A DNA stretch of 64,000 nucleotides from Gigantopelta aegis (lineage: Eukaryota > Mollusca > Gastropoda > Neomphalida > Peltospiridae), in contig NC_054701.1 in assembly GCF_016097555.1 (NCBI RefSeq), forward strand, positions 38,270,492-38,334,491. Reading direction: 5' to 3'. This document shows positions 25,189 to 37,837 of the stretch, piece after piece. The notes beneath the pieces were generated by a model, which made no database searches, was not told the DNA's origin, and was given only the letters and a program-made list of their open reading frames with translations. The translations under genes were made by a program, and so were the position numbers. Positions within the stretch are counted from its first letter, which is position 1. The number at the start of each line of letters is the position of its first letter.

Positions 25189-26003
25189 TTGTCTAAATCT
25201 GTCGTTTTGGTATTCCTAATTATAATTATTACCGAGATTTATTTTTACATGTTTATTTTGTTATTCCGCCATTTTCCTTATTAGTATAGATCTATAGTTC
25301 CCAGTACTGGAGCTAATTTTACAAAACATCGTAAGGTTACGTCTGCGACTAACAGTTATACATTTACGTGTGTTTGGCATCTATTTCACGAAAAAAAGTA
25401 CATCATTACGGAAAATGGAGCATTTTAAAGAGGAATGGAAATGAAATATGTGTACTTCTAACTACATTTGTTGTACTATAACAGTTATAAGAATTATGGT
25501 TTAGTCGTAGATTTACGTTTAAGTGCAAAACTAGGCTTACGATGTTCAGTGAAATTGGGCCCTGATCTCAGACGTGATGTATTCATTATGCATACCATGT
25601 TATTAACAGCGATAGTATCGCCCCACCTGTCACAGAAATACCATGTTATTAACAGCGATAGTATCGCCCCACCTGTCACAGAAATACCATGTTATTAACA
25701 GTGATATATTATCTGTTTGTCTAAATATGTCGTTTTGGTATTCCTAATTATAATTATTACCGAGATTTATTTTTACATATTTATTTTGTTATTCCTCCAT
25801 TTTTCTTATTAGTATCTATAGTTCCCAGGAGCTAATTTTACAAAACATCGTAAGTTTACGTCTGCGACTAACAGTTATACATTTACAAGTGTTTGGCATC
25901 GATTTCACGAAGAAAAATACATCATTACGGAAAATGGAGCATTTTAAAGAGGAATGGAAATGAAATATGTGTACTTCTAACCACTTTTGTTGTACTATAA
26001 CAG
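25189..26003. repeat. Direct duplication (~290 bp) around a 44-bp minisatellite
   Basis: 25189-25488 recurs as 25713-26003 (both contain GTCGTTTTGGTATTCCTAAT and AATGGAGCATTTTAAAGAGG). Between and after lie units of about 44 bp reading AATACCATGTTATTAACAG, then TATCGCCCCACC (near 25593, 25637, 25682, 26032 and 26076). Confidence 0.85.
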
Positions 26004-26109
26004 ATATATTATCGCCCCACCGGTCAGAGAAATACCATGTTATTAGCAGTGATATTATCGCCCCACTGGTCACTGAAATACCATGTTATTAACAGTGTTA
26101 TTATCGCCT

Positions 26110-27230
26110 CACCTGTCACAGAAATTACTCAAATCTTGTAGAACTCTCTCTATGTTTACGATATCGCACCTGCCTGGGTTGGCCAAGTATATATTTTGAA
26201 GAGCAGAATGAATCGATATATTCCCTCTTATGTTCACTAATGAGTATACATATACGGTTATCGATTAAAGCGGTTACCTCAGTTTACACGACGGAACTTT
26301 CCCGCCATAAGTATTTGATTAAATTTTGGTTTAAAAATATAAAGATTGTACCGTCAGCTACATAAAAAAAACCCCCAACCATACAGTTTCATTTAAATGT
26401 AAAATAATATTTTGTTATTTATATATTTTATTAGTATTATTTATTATTTATTTTTGTTATTGGAAAAATCCCTTTAGGATGTCAGGCCCGTAGGAATATT
26501 TGGAGAGGGGGAACACAGCCTCTAGTGTGTGTGTGTGTGTGTGTGTGGAGGGGGTGCACAAGCCATATTTTACCTTTATTTATATACAGTAGGACCACCA
26601 ATAAACGTACATTTTCATCATCGACTGGTGCCCGCCCCCGTACCCCCCTAGTCCCTAGTTCCTACGAGTCAGTACGTGAAACGCATGGCGTAACTGTATT
26701 AGGTGTACATGTCGTGCACACTGTCTAACCATAAGTTTACGATCAACTACGAAAAGGTTTTTAAGGCCAAAGTAAGAATTTGGAGCTGAAAATCACCACA
26801 AATTCAGACAGAAACGTGTTCTGTATCGTAACTATTGTTAACCGAGGATTCTTGGTGAATACCAGTTTATGTCCTGTGGCAGCAAATGTTTATATTATTA
26901 AGATAATCTGTAGGGTTTTTATATTATAAATAAATGTAAAAGTAGCGAAATATGCCACTTGCAACTGTAGTAATGGTATTTAACTTACGTATTAAAAGTA
27001 TTTAACTTGCATGTTAGAACACTTTAAAATACAGTAAATGTCCGTTTTTAAGTGACATCCTTTCCCTTAAAAAACCCCTCTCTGTATCAGCCCCTGCAGC
27101 ACTAAGCGCACAAAATATTCAGTTTTTACGCACCAAAAATTCAATTTTAACATTAAGGAATGTTAATGATTTTTAAAATTTAACTTTAAGACAGTTTTCA
27201 TGCTGTTCAATTTTATAGTTAGTTTATGAA
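26110..27230. other. Unique AT-rich DNA, no gene seen
   Basis: A (GT)n run lies at 26525-26547. Short frames have no recognisable product. Confidence 0.4.
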
Positions 27231-27234
27231 ACGG

Positions 27235-27246
27235 AGAGAGAGAGAT

Positions 27247-27320
<74 letters not shown>
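27235..27320. repeat. (GA)n microsatellite
   Basis: About 40 GA units with one interruption near the start. Confidence 0.95.
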
Positions 27321-27323
<3 letters not shown>

Positions 27324-27751
27324 ATAATAAAAAACAGAAACCAAAATTATAACCATAACCTCGGGAACTTTATTTCCAGATTTGTCACAATTTGTAATCA
27401 GTAAATGTACTGGAAATATAAATAATTTATCGCGTGCCTCAATATATTATTGTAGTTAAATGTTACATTTGAGCCAGAGGTCCCCAAGGGAAATTATTAT
27501 TTCACAAAATATATCACATCTTTAAAAACATAATATCACCGATTAACACATTCGTTTTCATAAAATATTTAATGGATTATAAACGAAAATTACATTCATT
27601 TTGTGAAATCAAATATCGGTATAGTACAGCGCTTTTAATGTTTTTATTAATTGAGGAACATATCACTATTATCGGATTTTTAAAATTAAAACATTCATCT
27701 CTCCTGTGTTAATACACAAATATATATACACTCGGGTTAATGACACTGCAC

Positions 27752-27753
<2 letters not shown>

Positions 27754-27797
<44 letters not shown>
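27754..27797. repeat. C homopolymer, ~44 bases, then (CA)n
   Basis: An unbroken C run longer than 40 bases is followed by CACACACA. Length calls in such tracts are often unreliable. Confidence 0.9.
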
Positions 27798-27899
27798 ACA
27801 CACACACAAACTCAATGATGACAACAACAAACAAAACAAAACAAAAGTGTAATAAACTACACGCAAATGTTTTGGCCGATAAGAAAAACAAACATTTGT

Positions 27900-28840
27900 A
27901 ATGACACTTTTAAAGTCATTGAACCTAGTTTCCGTGATAGGCTATACGTGTATCTTTTGCTGTTTTGCATAAATGTAATTGGTGCTAACTATTGTCCAAC
28001 CCAGGACGACCAGAAATACATTAGATTTGTCAACACTGATAACTGAAAACCGAGTTGTAAGTAACGTGTAATGGCTTAATAAAGTCCATTTCTGTTCGCC
28101 TATCTACTACACTATGAACACCGCTACATGACAAATGGCAATCGATTAACTCGCGTATCTGTATCCAACTCTGTGTATTATAGTACAAGACCCTGTGTTG
28201 AAACATATGTCCGAATTTCCGCTGCCTAGAAACGAAAGATTACACGAACTGTAACGATAACAATACTGCGTTTCGTGAGAATGTCTGGTAAGTAGGCAAA
28301 CCATTTTCACCGAAACAGATGGTTGATCACAAAATTAAATTTCACCTGATGTTGAAGCGTTAACATTAAATAATAATACCGTGTAAGGCAGACAAAACAA
28401 AGAAAACAAAAAAGATTAACTATGAAGAATTATAAACATTTATAGAGTATAAACATTTATTGACAATAAACTGTTGTACCTATCCAGTCGCAGGGGTAGG
28501 GTTTTGAGAGTCGACCCTCCTGCTCAATTTTCTTTTTTTTCCAATGCATTTTCCAGGGCAGCATATATCAAGCCCACTATATACTGCGCTCGTCACAGAA
28601 TAGACACCCCCCTGCCAAAGTTTCTGCACACACGCCTACTTCCCTCTTTTTTTGTTTTTAATAAGATGACAGAACAAAAAATTACAAAAATTAACAAATT
28701 CAAAATGTGCTTACTTACCCTGTAATAAACAACGCTATGCTTATTCTTGAAGAACGCTTATAATACGTTTTATTGGGGCTGTCAAGTAATACTCCAATTA
28801 TTTACCAGGACAACTTGAAAATACCAACCCTTAAAGAGAG
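27900..28840. other. Unique DNA, no gene seen
   Basis: Mixed unique sequence. The frame at 28474-28725 has no recognisable domain or strong start context. Confidence 0.4.
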
Positions 28841-29236
<396 letters not shown>

Positions 29237-29345
29237 CGAGCTGATAGACAAGTGAACTAATGGAGCTTCGTTTCAAAATGTGATCACATTGTCCAGTCTA
29301 TTTGATACATTTAGCCAACTCATATCAAGTGTCATCTAGCCATTC

Positions 29346-29347
<2 letters not shown>

Positions 29348-29400
<53 letters not shown>
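29348..29400. repeat. (AT)n microsatellite
   Basis: About 26 AT units. Confidence 0.95.
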
Positions 29401-29403
<3 letters not shown>

Positions 29404-29409
29404 TGTCTA

Positions 29410-30600
29410 ACGATGCTACTACAATTGTTCCGAGCTATCCAACGTAGTCTAAGTGTACATGAATGGAATGTTATTTACAACAGTTGAACACGTCGCTAAG
29501 ACGACGTAAACTGCTAACAGTAAAACACTGTTATATCTATTACTTATTTGTCCACAAATTGAAGGGTCTTTAGGAAATTTTTTCGCCACAGCTGACATGT
29601 ATCCATTTAGCATACTGATGATAAAAGCATGAACTTTGTGAAACTAGTACCCATAAGCGTACGGGGAGGGGGAAGAATGAAACAAATGTACCGAAATCTG
29701 CGTAAAAACAATTATTCTTATAGCTTTATGGAAATGTCTGTCATCAACTGCATTTTTACTTAAATTCCTGTGACGTTCATGTAAATACATGTGGTTAACT
29801 AAAGAAACGGGAAATATGTACCCCACTCCAAAATTACCATAACCCATGTCTGTCTGATAATGTGTTTGTCTGTCCACCTCACATTTTTAAAAGAAAAAAA
29901 CACCCAAACAACCAACATCCTGTTTTTAAATGAGATGAAAATTCAGTTACAGCTGTATCCGACTGCTAAATGTAGGCCTATATATATATATATAGACCTA
30001 TACACAAATTATTCCAACAATCCATCAGCATAGTGCAATCAATATTGTTAATTTCACTTCCATCTCGTTTTGTTCTTCAGATAGACAGACGTCATAATGA
30101 GAATCACTCTACATCAGAACAACAGTCGGCAGAATTACAGGGATCACGACGTCTGGGCGACTTGGAAATACGATGCTGAAGCATTGCAGTACACACAATA
30201 TTTTCCAGAGATAGTCTCTGATTACTAGATACCCTTTAACAGTCAAATGGACAATGGATACACAATGCTTGAAAAGCACGCACATTCCGTTTTATCAAAC
30301 GCAACACATACATTTGTTTTTGAAAGTTGTAATAAAAGTTAAAAATAATAATAAGACAATGCACTAGCTACAAACAAGCAAATGTTTAACACCATCTACT
30401 ATAAATCAGTTAATGAGCTAAGAACCTCTTAAACCAATGCTATGTATAAACTACATGTATTTGTAGTTTGCATGTAAAGGAATTTGTTACAAGACTGGAG
30501 AAAGGTTGGTGTTTTATGCTATACTTTCCAAATCGTGGATGAACGCAATGTTTATTGTTCACGTATTGGTTAAACGTCTAGCGGTAACTTGGATAGCTAC
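29410..30600. other. Region upstream of the GPCR gene, nothing recognised
   Basis: This 1.2 kb would hold the promoter and 5' UTR of the receptor gene. I see no convincing TATA or initiator element and no repeat family beyond a short (AT)n at 29980-29993. Confidence 0.35.
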
Positions 30601-32004
30601 ATGGTTAAGATCAGAGGCATGAACAATTCAACAGAAACGAACTCGACAACCAACACGACAGACACATCACCATTTTCTGAAACGATATGGGAACTACCTT
30701 CAAGTCTGGTGGTCATCACCCTTGCGTATCTGTGTGTCAACATCCTCGTGAGTCTTTTCATCAACTCTCTTCTGATCATTATCATCCAGTGCTCGCCAGC
30801 TCTGAGGACGCCGCCCAACAGCCATCTTGTCAACATCTGCATCAACAACATCCTGTTGAGCATCAGCATGCTGCTATCGATGGTGTGTGTGAAAATCAAC
30901 ACAATCGACATCAGCGAAGAGGGTTCGAATGCCCTTTCGGGTATACAGCTGTTCATTGTGCTCAATGCGTTGCTCCAGTATTGGGGATCATTCGCTGCCA
31001 TTGGTTACTACAGATTCAAGACCATCAAAGAACCGTCTCTGTCGCTAAAGACCAGACGACATATGGTATCCAAATCCATTTCAGGAAACTGGATTGTGTC
31101 TCTCATTCTGAGTATGACTTGCAGTTTATCTTTTGCAAGTACTTCTTCAGACCTGAACATCACATTGGACCCTTTCAGGGTAAATTATTACATTCCATCT
31201 AAACACAAATTCAGCGTGGATCAGCTAATTATCTTCTTGGTTATTATATGTTCTTTTCTTGTGGGATTTACAATAATAGTGTTCTCATATTACAAAATAT
31301 TTAAAATGTTAAACATCGCCGTCTCGTTTGCCAAAAACCGTGTGCGACCGTGGCAAAGAACACAAAGTGTTTCAGTGGAAAACTTAGATGTTCCTGTTCA
31401 AAGAACATACCAACCGACAAAAGCAAATCCCACACAACATGCCTTCACAGTATCAAACAATCTGGAAAACTGTATGGTCCATTACCAAAAATGCGACCAT
31501 AGTTTGTGCTTTGAGGACATCATAGCTCTGGAAAATCCAATCCAGGCAGCTAGCCGCAAAAACAACCCTCCTAATAAGATGCCTGTTCAAGCTACGCTGA
31601 GCAATATTAGCATGACCTCCCAGAAAAGCAGGTGTCCAGATTTCACTGATATTTCACTTGGTGCTGATATGGACAGGATTCAAAAGCTGAAGAACTCGTC
31701 TGCCTTACAAAATCAGTCTCTCCGACGAGCCAGAATGAGCGTTAGCGGCGCGGCCAGGAACTATTTGGTCATGTTCTGTGCGTATCTTGTCTGCTCTATA
31801 CCCCTGGTCGTCTGCTCGGTTCCAGGTGCCTTAGACAAAGTATCTCCAGAGAACAGACTGTTTACACTCTTCTTTTGTCGTCTGCTGTTCTGTGTCAATG
31901 CACCTATATACCCAGCTTGGTACCTCTTGTTCAGCAGACGTGTTCGAAAGTGTTTAAGTAAGATGAATGAAAATTTATTATCCTGTTTCAGCATCAGAAG
32001 GTAA
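30601..32004 (+). CDS. Orphan class A (rhodopsin-like) GPCR, single exon
   Basis: The intact intronless frame encodes 467 residues from the ATG at 30601; the frame is open back to 30589 but begins with TTG, and a second ATG lies at 30619. The N terminus is Ser/Thr/Asn-rich with several N-glycosylation sites. Seven hydrophobic helices lie at about 34-62, 74-97, 109-136, 161-180, 207-233, 386-407 and 417-443, with a ~150-residue third intracellular loop and a short basic tail (RRVRKCL). Class A marks survive in altered form: YRF in place of DRY (Arg138), Trp164 in TM4, SYYKIF in TM5, CSIP in TM6 and NAPIY in place of NPxxY. The usual TM3 Cys for the ECL2 disulfide is absent. It is probably a plasma-membrane receptor; ligand and G protein cannot be inferred. 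The protein looks intact, not like a pseudogene. Confidence 0.8.
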   Translation: MVKIRGMNNSTETNSTTNTTDTSPFSETIWELPSSLVVITLAYLCVNILVSLFINSLLIIIIQCSPALRTPPNSHLVNICINNILLSISMLLSMVCVKINTIDISEEGSNALSGIQLFIVLNALLQYWGSFAAIGYYRFKTIKEPSLSLKTRRHMVSKSISGNWIVSLILSMTCSLSFASTSSDLNITLDPFRVNYYIPSKHKFSVDQLIIFLVIICSFLVGFTIIVFSYYKIFKMLNIAVSFAKNRVRPWQRTQSVSVENLDVPVQRTYQPTKANPTQHAFTVSNNLENCMVHYQKCDHSLCFEDIIALENPIQAASRKNNPPNKMPVQATLSNISMTSQKSRCPDFTDISLGADMDRIQKLKNSSALQNQSLRRARMSVSGAARNYLVMFCAYLVCSIPLVVCSVPGALDKVSPENRLFTLFFCRLLFCVNAPIYPAWYLLFSRRVRKCLSKMNENLLSCFSIRR

Positions 32005-32098
32005 ACAGAGTGGTTTTCTCTTCCTGTGCCATCGTTTGAAATATTTTTGATACTGGATGAATTTCATCTTATGGTGTATGCAGGCTTAGTTAGAAGGT

Positions 32099-32129
<31 letters not shown>

Positions 32130-32362
32130 GTCATCACGAGTTTTGCCTGGGGTCAAATGACCGTAGAAGGACTCTGAATATACACAGTTGTACTTAGATA
32201 TTATATTATATTATTCTTACGACGTTTTAAAAATGATTGCCTCAGGTGAGGTGGTTAGCCAAAAGGTCCCTGCTGACTCTGAACACTCTTGGCAGTACAT
32301 GTACACTATACATATATGTATCTCATATTCAATCATCAAGATAAAAACCATGGTAATTAAGA
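32005..32362. other. 3' flank of the GPCR gene
   Basis: It contains a (GT)n-(G)n run at 32098-32130. Probable 3' UTR, but no polyadenylation signal was assigned. Confidence 0.35.
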
Positions 32363-32545
32363 CATGTAATTACTGGATTTGTATCCTGGTACTGGCTCCC
32401 ATCCAGAGTGAGTTTAATGACTCTGTGAGTAATCCACTGTCCCCGAAGACAACTCAAATAGCTAACATGTGTTCAAAGGACAGCGTGCTTGAAACTTTTG
32501 GATATACATGTAAGCATGAAAATAAGTATTAATGAATGAATGAAT
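32363..32545 (+). mobile_element. SINE family 2, decayed, (AATG)n tail
   Basis: It shares TGGTACTGGCTCCCATCCAG and CAAAGGACAGCGTGCTTGAA with family 2 and ends in about four AATG units. Confidence 0.55.
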
Positions 32546-33829
32546 GAAAGCACAGGTCTGAACTGTTTATTTGTTTAAATGGTAGTGATAGTTTTGATTT
32601 ATACATTTTGGTAATCTAAAACATATATATTTTGTACATTTTGTTGTTCGGTAAATCATACAGAATATGTTTTTTTGCGATTATTTAATTTAATTGTCTT
32701 TACTTATTTAAATTTACTATATACAATATTAAAATGTGTACCTAGTGAGTATATTTCACCTATTATGTACCAAAAGAGTTAACAATACCACTGAAGATTT
32801 ATAAATGTCCAATATTTTTTTTAAAGATGTATTAGTTTATTGGTTGAATAATTAAAATAATATTTGGTTTTGTCCACTTTGTCAAAACTATACAATAAAA
32901 ATATTAATTCTAAGCTACTTTGGTAATACATAATATAATAATGTCAATGACTAAACACTGGTATTTGATCACTATATTGTTTACCTTCATTGTTTGACAT
33001 ATATAATTATTTTTTGATTATTATATGACGTGAATGTTATTAAAATATTGTGGTTAATATTAAATGTTATTATTTTATCTTTTTATTTTTTCATTAACAA
33101 AATATTGCAATGGACATGCTAGTCCAATGCATCAAACATATTTTGGTGATGTTATATCCTGTGGAGATTCAAACTTAGGCTTATACTAAAAATTAGTTTT
33201 TCCTGAAATCCAACATTACCTAGAAAAATGGGCTGTAAACATATTTTTCCCCAGTGTTATTATTATTATTATTATTATGAATGTGAAAAACGTACATACA
33301 TAACAAGTTATCAGGACCTGTAGAGGTGAATGTACTGGTAGTTTTAAAAAGAGGCTGACCCACGATACATTATTTTAGTTTTGTCACATTCTTGGAAACA
33401 CACTTGTTTTTTTTTAAGCCTAAGTACTTTTTTTGTAAACGTTTCTACTCAAGCTGCTTATACAATATTGGACATGGTCCACCTAAATGTTGGCTAGCTA
33501 CTCTTATCAATGGACATTATTCGATCTATGGCTTACTCGGAAATGTAGCCAACCATCAAATTTATGGAAATCTAGAACGATTGGAGCAATGTTTCCAAGT
33601 CTGCAATAAATACATAGACTTTTAAGTATAATGGTTTTATTAATTAATCAATACCATTGCTTTTAAAGTACAGCCAAAACCTATCAACCCTGGAAGTGTG
33701 ATACTGATACAAAGTGTGCATGTATGTGTGTTGGTTTAGGAAAGGTGAGACAAAGAGCCGACTAAATGTACACCAATAGTGGAGAAAATATTGAGCTGGA
33801 CTCATTTGGGATGTAATTCAGACATTTGT
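32546..33829. other. AT-rich unique DNA, no gene seen
   Basis: Very AT-rich, with a (TTA)n run at 33256-33277. The frame at 33392-33625 has no recognisable product. Confidence 0.4.
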
Positions 33830-34397
33830 TTAAAGGGAGAGTAAACTAAAACATGAGCCTTATGTGTTGGAAAGATGTATACCCGGACCACCAACACATA
33901 CTGACATTTTAACAAATGAAAAACGCGTAATTTTAGAGTTAATAAAAACCCCATAATTATTCCTGCTAAGTGGGGGCAGCCATTTTCTTTTGTTTTCGAA
34001 GCGTCCAATACTCTAGTGGGGAAGGAAGTAACATCAGCTCCTGACCAACTCCTGTATGCACAGTGTAAACAAAAGCAGTAATTTACGACAAGGCGCTTCT
34101 CTTTGATCAACCTGACTTGTAAAACAACAAATGATGTGATAATATAATAAACTATTTAACTAAATATATTTCAAGTTGCATTAATGGAACAAAATGGGGT
34201 TATAGTATTTTTTTTGTTAAATAATCCAAAGGAAAAATGTACACTATTAGGCCTATTCATTGGTACATGTATGCTACGTTGCAGCAAAAACCACAACCCA
34301 CGATAACAAAGTGATAATTTTCTTTTCTTTGGGACTATGTAATTGGTCAGTGCTGTGATTTTAGATGGGAAAGTCTACTTAATCAATAGTTTTACAG
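33830..34397 (-). repeat. Dispersed repeat R1, copy 2 (inverted)
   Basis: It begins TTAAAGGGAGAG on this strand and matches 10905-11500 in reverse, including GTGTTGGAAAGATGTATACC and GACAAGGCGCTTC. It lacks the internal duplication of copy 1. Confidence 0.75.
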
Positions 34398-34620
34398 AAC
34401 TATCTACAGTAATAAACTATGGTTGTTTTTTTCCATTACCATTTTAGGCGCGACGGGTAATATTACACAATACCAGTATGTATTTTTGTGTCTAGACAGC
34501 GTCAATTAATTGGCTGTCTAGTTAACCGTCAAATACACACCCGCCAATCAGGAATCACTGGTAGAGGCAACAGACTAGACCAATTAACTAAGAAAACACT
34601 CTGTGTATCATTTCAGTGCA

Positions 34621-34795
34621 TAGGTTAATGCATGGACAAAACATGGTATAATTATTTCAACTTGTTTTGTAGCCACTTTGACAATGGTGGTTTATTTAGT
34701 ATTGAAAAATAATATATACTTATTGCTGGCTTACTGGGATGTATATTATTACAGAACATTGCAATGTATGACTATTTTATCATCCTGCAAAAACC
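34621..34795 (+). repeat. Dispersed repeat R2, copy 2
   Basis: Nearly identical to 11677-11850. It continues into unique DNA, whereas copy 1 runs into a SINE. Confidence 0.75.
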
Positions 34796-34981
34796 AGGTA
34801 GATTTATTTCTCTAGTTCTAAGACTCATTCCTGACGTTACGCATTAAGTATTACGTAACCACCAGCTTGCCAGAGGGCGTATTCACTGAATGGAACAAAA
34901 TGGATCTGCCAGTTATATATAATAGCCGTAACATTTAACTGTTTTATTAATTAAATATAATAATATACTTGTTGATATTAA

Positions 34982-35354
34982 AAAAAAGAAGAAAAAAAGT
35001 TCAACGATGCACTCAACACATTTTATTTACGGTTATATGGCGTCAGACATATGGTTAAGGACCATACAGATTTTGAGAGGAAACCCGCTGTCGCCACTAC
35101 ATGGGCTACTCTTTCCGATTAGCAGCAAGGGATCTTTTATTTGCACTTCCCACAGGCAGGATAGCACAAACCATGGCCTTTGTTGAACCAGTTATGGATC
35201 ACTGGTCGGTGCAAGTGGTTTACACCTACCCATTGAGCCTTGCGGAGCACTCTCTCAGTGGAGAGTTGGTATCTGGCTTAAAAACCCCATGCCTCGACTG
35301 GGATCCGAACCCAGTACCTACCAATGGCCGAACCATGACGCCACCGAGGCTGGT
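34982..35354 (-). mobile_element. SINE family 1 (head 1 + tail 1)
   Basis: A perfect 13-bp target duplication TTGTTGATATTAA flanks it (34969-34981 and 35355-35367). It has head 1 (B box GGTTCGGATCCC) and tail 1 (AAATAAAATGTGTTGAGTGC). Few differences from 11851-12246 suggest a recent copy. Confidence 0.9.
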
Positions 35355-35454
35355 TTGTTGATATTAAGCAATAATGTGCATTATATATTGTTGAATAAGC
35401 ATACCAGTCCAAAAGACTTGCTTAAGTATTCCTTTAATTGTGGATTAGTTTTAA

Positions 35455-35525
35455 CCCTCCTGTCATGCACAGAACTCTCTGGCGGAGTCGGAGGTTGTGC
35501 CCACGACAGGCGTGCCAAAAATTAC
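35455..35525 (-). repeat. CTGTC...GACAGG foldback module
   Basis: A ~60-bp segment with complementary ends (CCTGTCRTG and CATGACAGG types) resembles the CTGTCCTGG...CCAGGACAG core of SINE family 2 and the block at 37553-37612. Confidence 0.5.
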
Positions 35526-35539
35526 CCACATATGTAACC

Positions 35540-36215
35540 TTTCAAAATACCGATGTTTTGCAAGGCAGTCAATAAATATATGTCAAGGTAGGAGTTGGAA
35601 TAATATCATTGTAACAAACAATCCCCCACCCCACCCCCCAAAAAAGAGAAAAACAAAGTAGAAAAAGACTGCTAATTATAGTTATTGCCGATTCCTTTCT
35701 TCAAAACAATATAGGTCAACCACTAAATAAAACTAATGACACTGTTTACATGACATGGCTTCAAATGCACTTTTTAGTTTTCACCCATTTGCAAACTTAA
35801 TTATCTGATCTGTCGCCAATTTTGGTCTATTCTGGGTTAATTTAAAAAGTGTTCGAGTTCTTATTTGCAATATGTTTGTTTACCATGCAAAAGGAATATT
35901 CATACATATTAAAAAAAAAAAAAAAATTGTCTGTTCATCTTACTTTGGTTCTTTGCCTACTATTTCGAGGTGATTACCCGGTAATTCCCGTGTCAGCTAA
36001 AATTCAAATAAAATTTTGTTTTAATAAGAAAGAATCCATTACATCCGGGTCTGAGTAAACATTTTTCAATGGACTCATTATACATTCCTATTTTATTTGC
36101 CAATATTCTGTTTTTTGTCAACTAATTACCTGAAAATAGCACTAAGTGTTTGCTTTGGATGAAACAAATACGTCTGTTATCATCAATCAGTACTCATACG
36201 GTCATGCAGTATTTT
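35540..36215. other. Unique DNA, no gene seen
   Basis: No recognisable coding or repeat sequence apart from A runs. Confidence 0.4.
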
Positions 36216-36682
36216 GTTTTTAAGTGCATATGTCCCATGACAGGCTCTATAAATGAAAATGTTGGCCCATAGAGAGAAGCATTTTCAAAAAATTATTTTT
36301 TATATTTTTTATTTAACGACACACTCAACACATTGCATTTACGGTTATATGGTGTCAAACATATGGTTAAGGACCACATAGATATTGAGACAGGAAACCT
36401 GCTGTCGCCACTTCATAGGTTACTCTTTTCGATTAGCAGCAAGGGTTCTTTTATATGCACCATTCCACAGACAGGGTAGTACATACCACGGCCTTTGATA
36501 TACCAGTCGTGGTGCACTGGCTGAAACAAGAAATAGCCCAATGGGCCCACCGACGGGGATCGATCCCACACCGACTGTGCATCGAGCGAACACTTTACCA
36601 CTGAGCTATGTCTCGCCCCTTTTATGTTTTTAACTGCATATGTCCCATGACAGGCTCTATAAATGAAAATGTTGGCCTACAG
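36216..36682. repeat. ~57-bp direct repeats around a SINE
   Basis: 36216-36270 and 36626-36682 share GCATATGTCCCATGACAGGC, then TCTATAAATGAAAATGTTGG. This is far longer than a normal SINE target duplication. Confidence 0.85.
36307..36619 (-). mobile_element. SINE family 4 (head 4 + tail 1)
   Basis: On the minus strand: a tRNA-like head with A box TAGCTCAGTGGTAAAGTG and B box GGATCGATCCC, the shared body, then tail 1 (GCAATGTGTTGAGTGTGTCG). Confidence 0.85.
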
Positions 36683-37550
36683 AGTGGAGCATGGATATGA
36701 AGGACCCACACAGTGTTTAGCTTGGAACCAAACTACAGGGATCACTTTGTTCAGTATTTCGTCGTGCAAGTTTCAGAGATTGCTACACAATTTTAAAACA
36801 TTAAACAGTAGTTGCTAATCAATTATCAACTGACTAGAAATATCACTAATGAAGATTTTGAAAACAAAAATGTTCCCTGAACTAAGCATGTGTGGTAGAT
36901 AACAGTTAAACATTAAGTGACATCAAATAAAGACTTGCATACTTTATTTCACACAAGTTAATAAAGTTTACACATTCACAGAGAATCTATGGAAAGCAGG
37001 ACACAGAACCAACATAGTCATCAGGTCTAATATCAGTGACAGATCCAAAGGTGTGGGGTGGGGTGTAGGGAGTGGGGTGTACAACTGGTTAAGGACAGAA
37101 AGAGCCTAATAAAACCCCAAAATAGAATGAATGTATGATCAACTTACAAAAAACAATCCCCATCAATAAAATGCCAAGTTGGCTTTTGTTTGGTGTGTGT
37201 GTGTGGGGGGAGGGGGGATGACCGAACAGAATAACTGTAAACAATAGCCTAATATTGCTTCTGATCTCTGCTGACCTCGAATTCTTTAGCTGAAAATTAT
37301 GTAATGTACATGTACAATTTTGAAATCATATCATATCATATCAGAATCAAAAACAGGAAATGCACTGTGGAGAGCTGCATACATAATTATAAACCCAACC
37401 CCTCCCTGCCCCAAGTTCATTTTTAACGAGTTTTAATGCTCCCCACTACAAGGTCCTACATTTCCAAAGGGTAAAAGGAAAAGAAGAAGACATCAGGTCA
37501 GGTCAGGTCATAGGGCTTTTCGTGCACATTCAGAGCAAGCTGTTGTAGCG
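36683..37550. other. Unique DNA, no gene seen
   Basis: Contains G-rich runs at 37050-37080 and 37190-37218. On the minus strand an AATAAA-type signal near 36945 could end the transcript of the candidate exon at 39022, but this is speculative. Confidence 0.35.
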
Positions 37551-37552
37551 CA

Positions 37553-37700
37553 TGCCTGTCCTGGGCACAAGAGCCGGCCGAGCTAAAGAGCTCCTACGTC
37601 CAGGACAGGAAAGGTGGGGGAGGGGGAGGGGGAGAGGAGGGACCGCCTGCACTGGCAGGTGCAAGGGAGCATCAGCAGCCCGACCATGGTCGGTAGCAGG
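37553..37700. repeat. GC-rich block with the CTGTCCTGG...CCAGGACAGG module
   Basis: CCTGTCCTGGGCAC and GTCCAGGACAGG bracket a CG-rich loop; a GGGGGAGGG tract follows at 37613-37638. It is much richer in GC than its surroundings. Confidence 0.5.
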
Positions 37701-37837
37701 CGGAGGCAAGAAGACATCACAACATGTGCCCTTTTATGAGCTTTACCTCTTTTCAAGAAAAAGCTTGGATCTGCCCCTGTGACACAATTAGTGGGTAAAC
37801 TAATCAGTTCACTAGGATGCCAAAACATAGCAACAAG

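Noticed and set aside
30597-31202. Frames overlapping the GPCR on both strands (134 and 171 codons)
   Set aside because: Shadow frames within the receptor coding sequence, without hydrophobic or domain pattern.
37552-37828. GC-rich frame at 37552-37782 as a small gene
   Set aside because: It covers the CTGTCCTGG module and a GGGGGAGGG tract, with low-complexity Gly/Arg composition.
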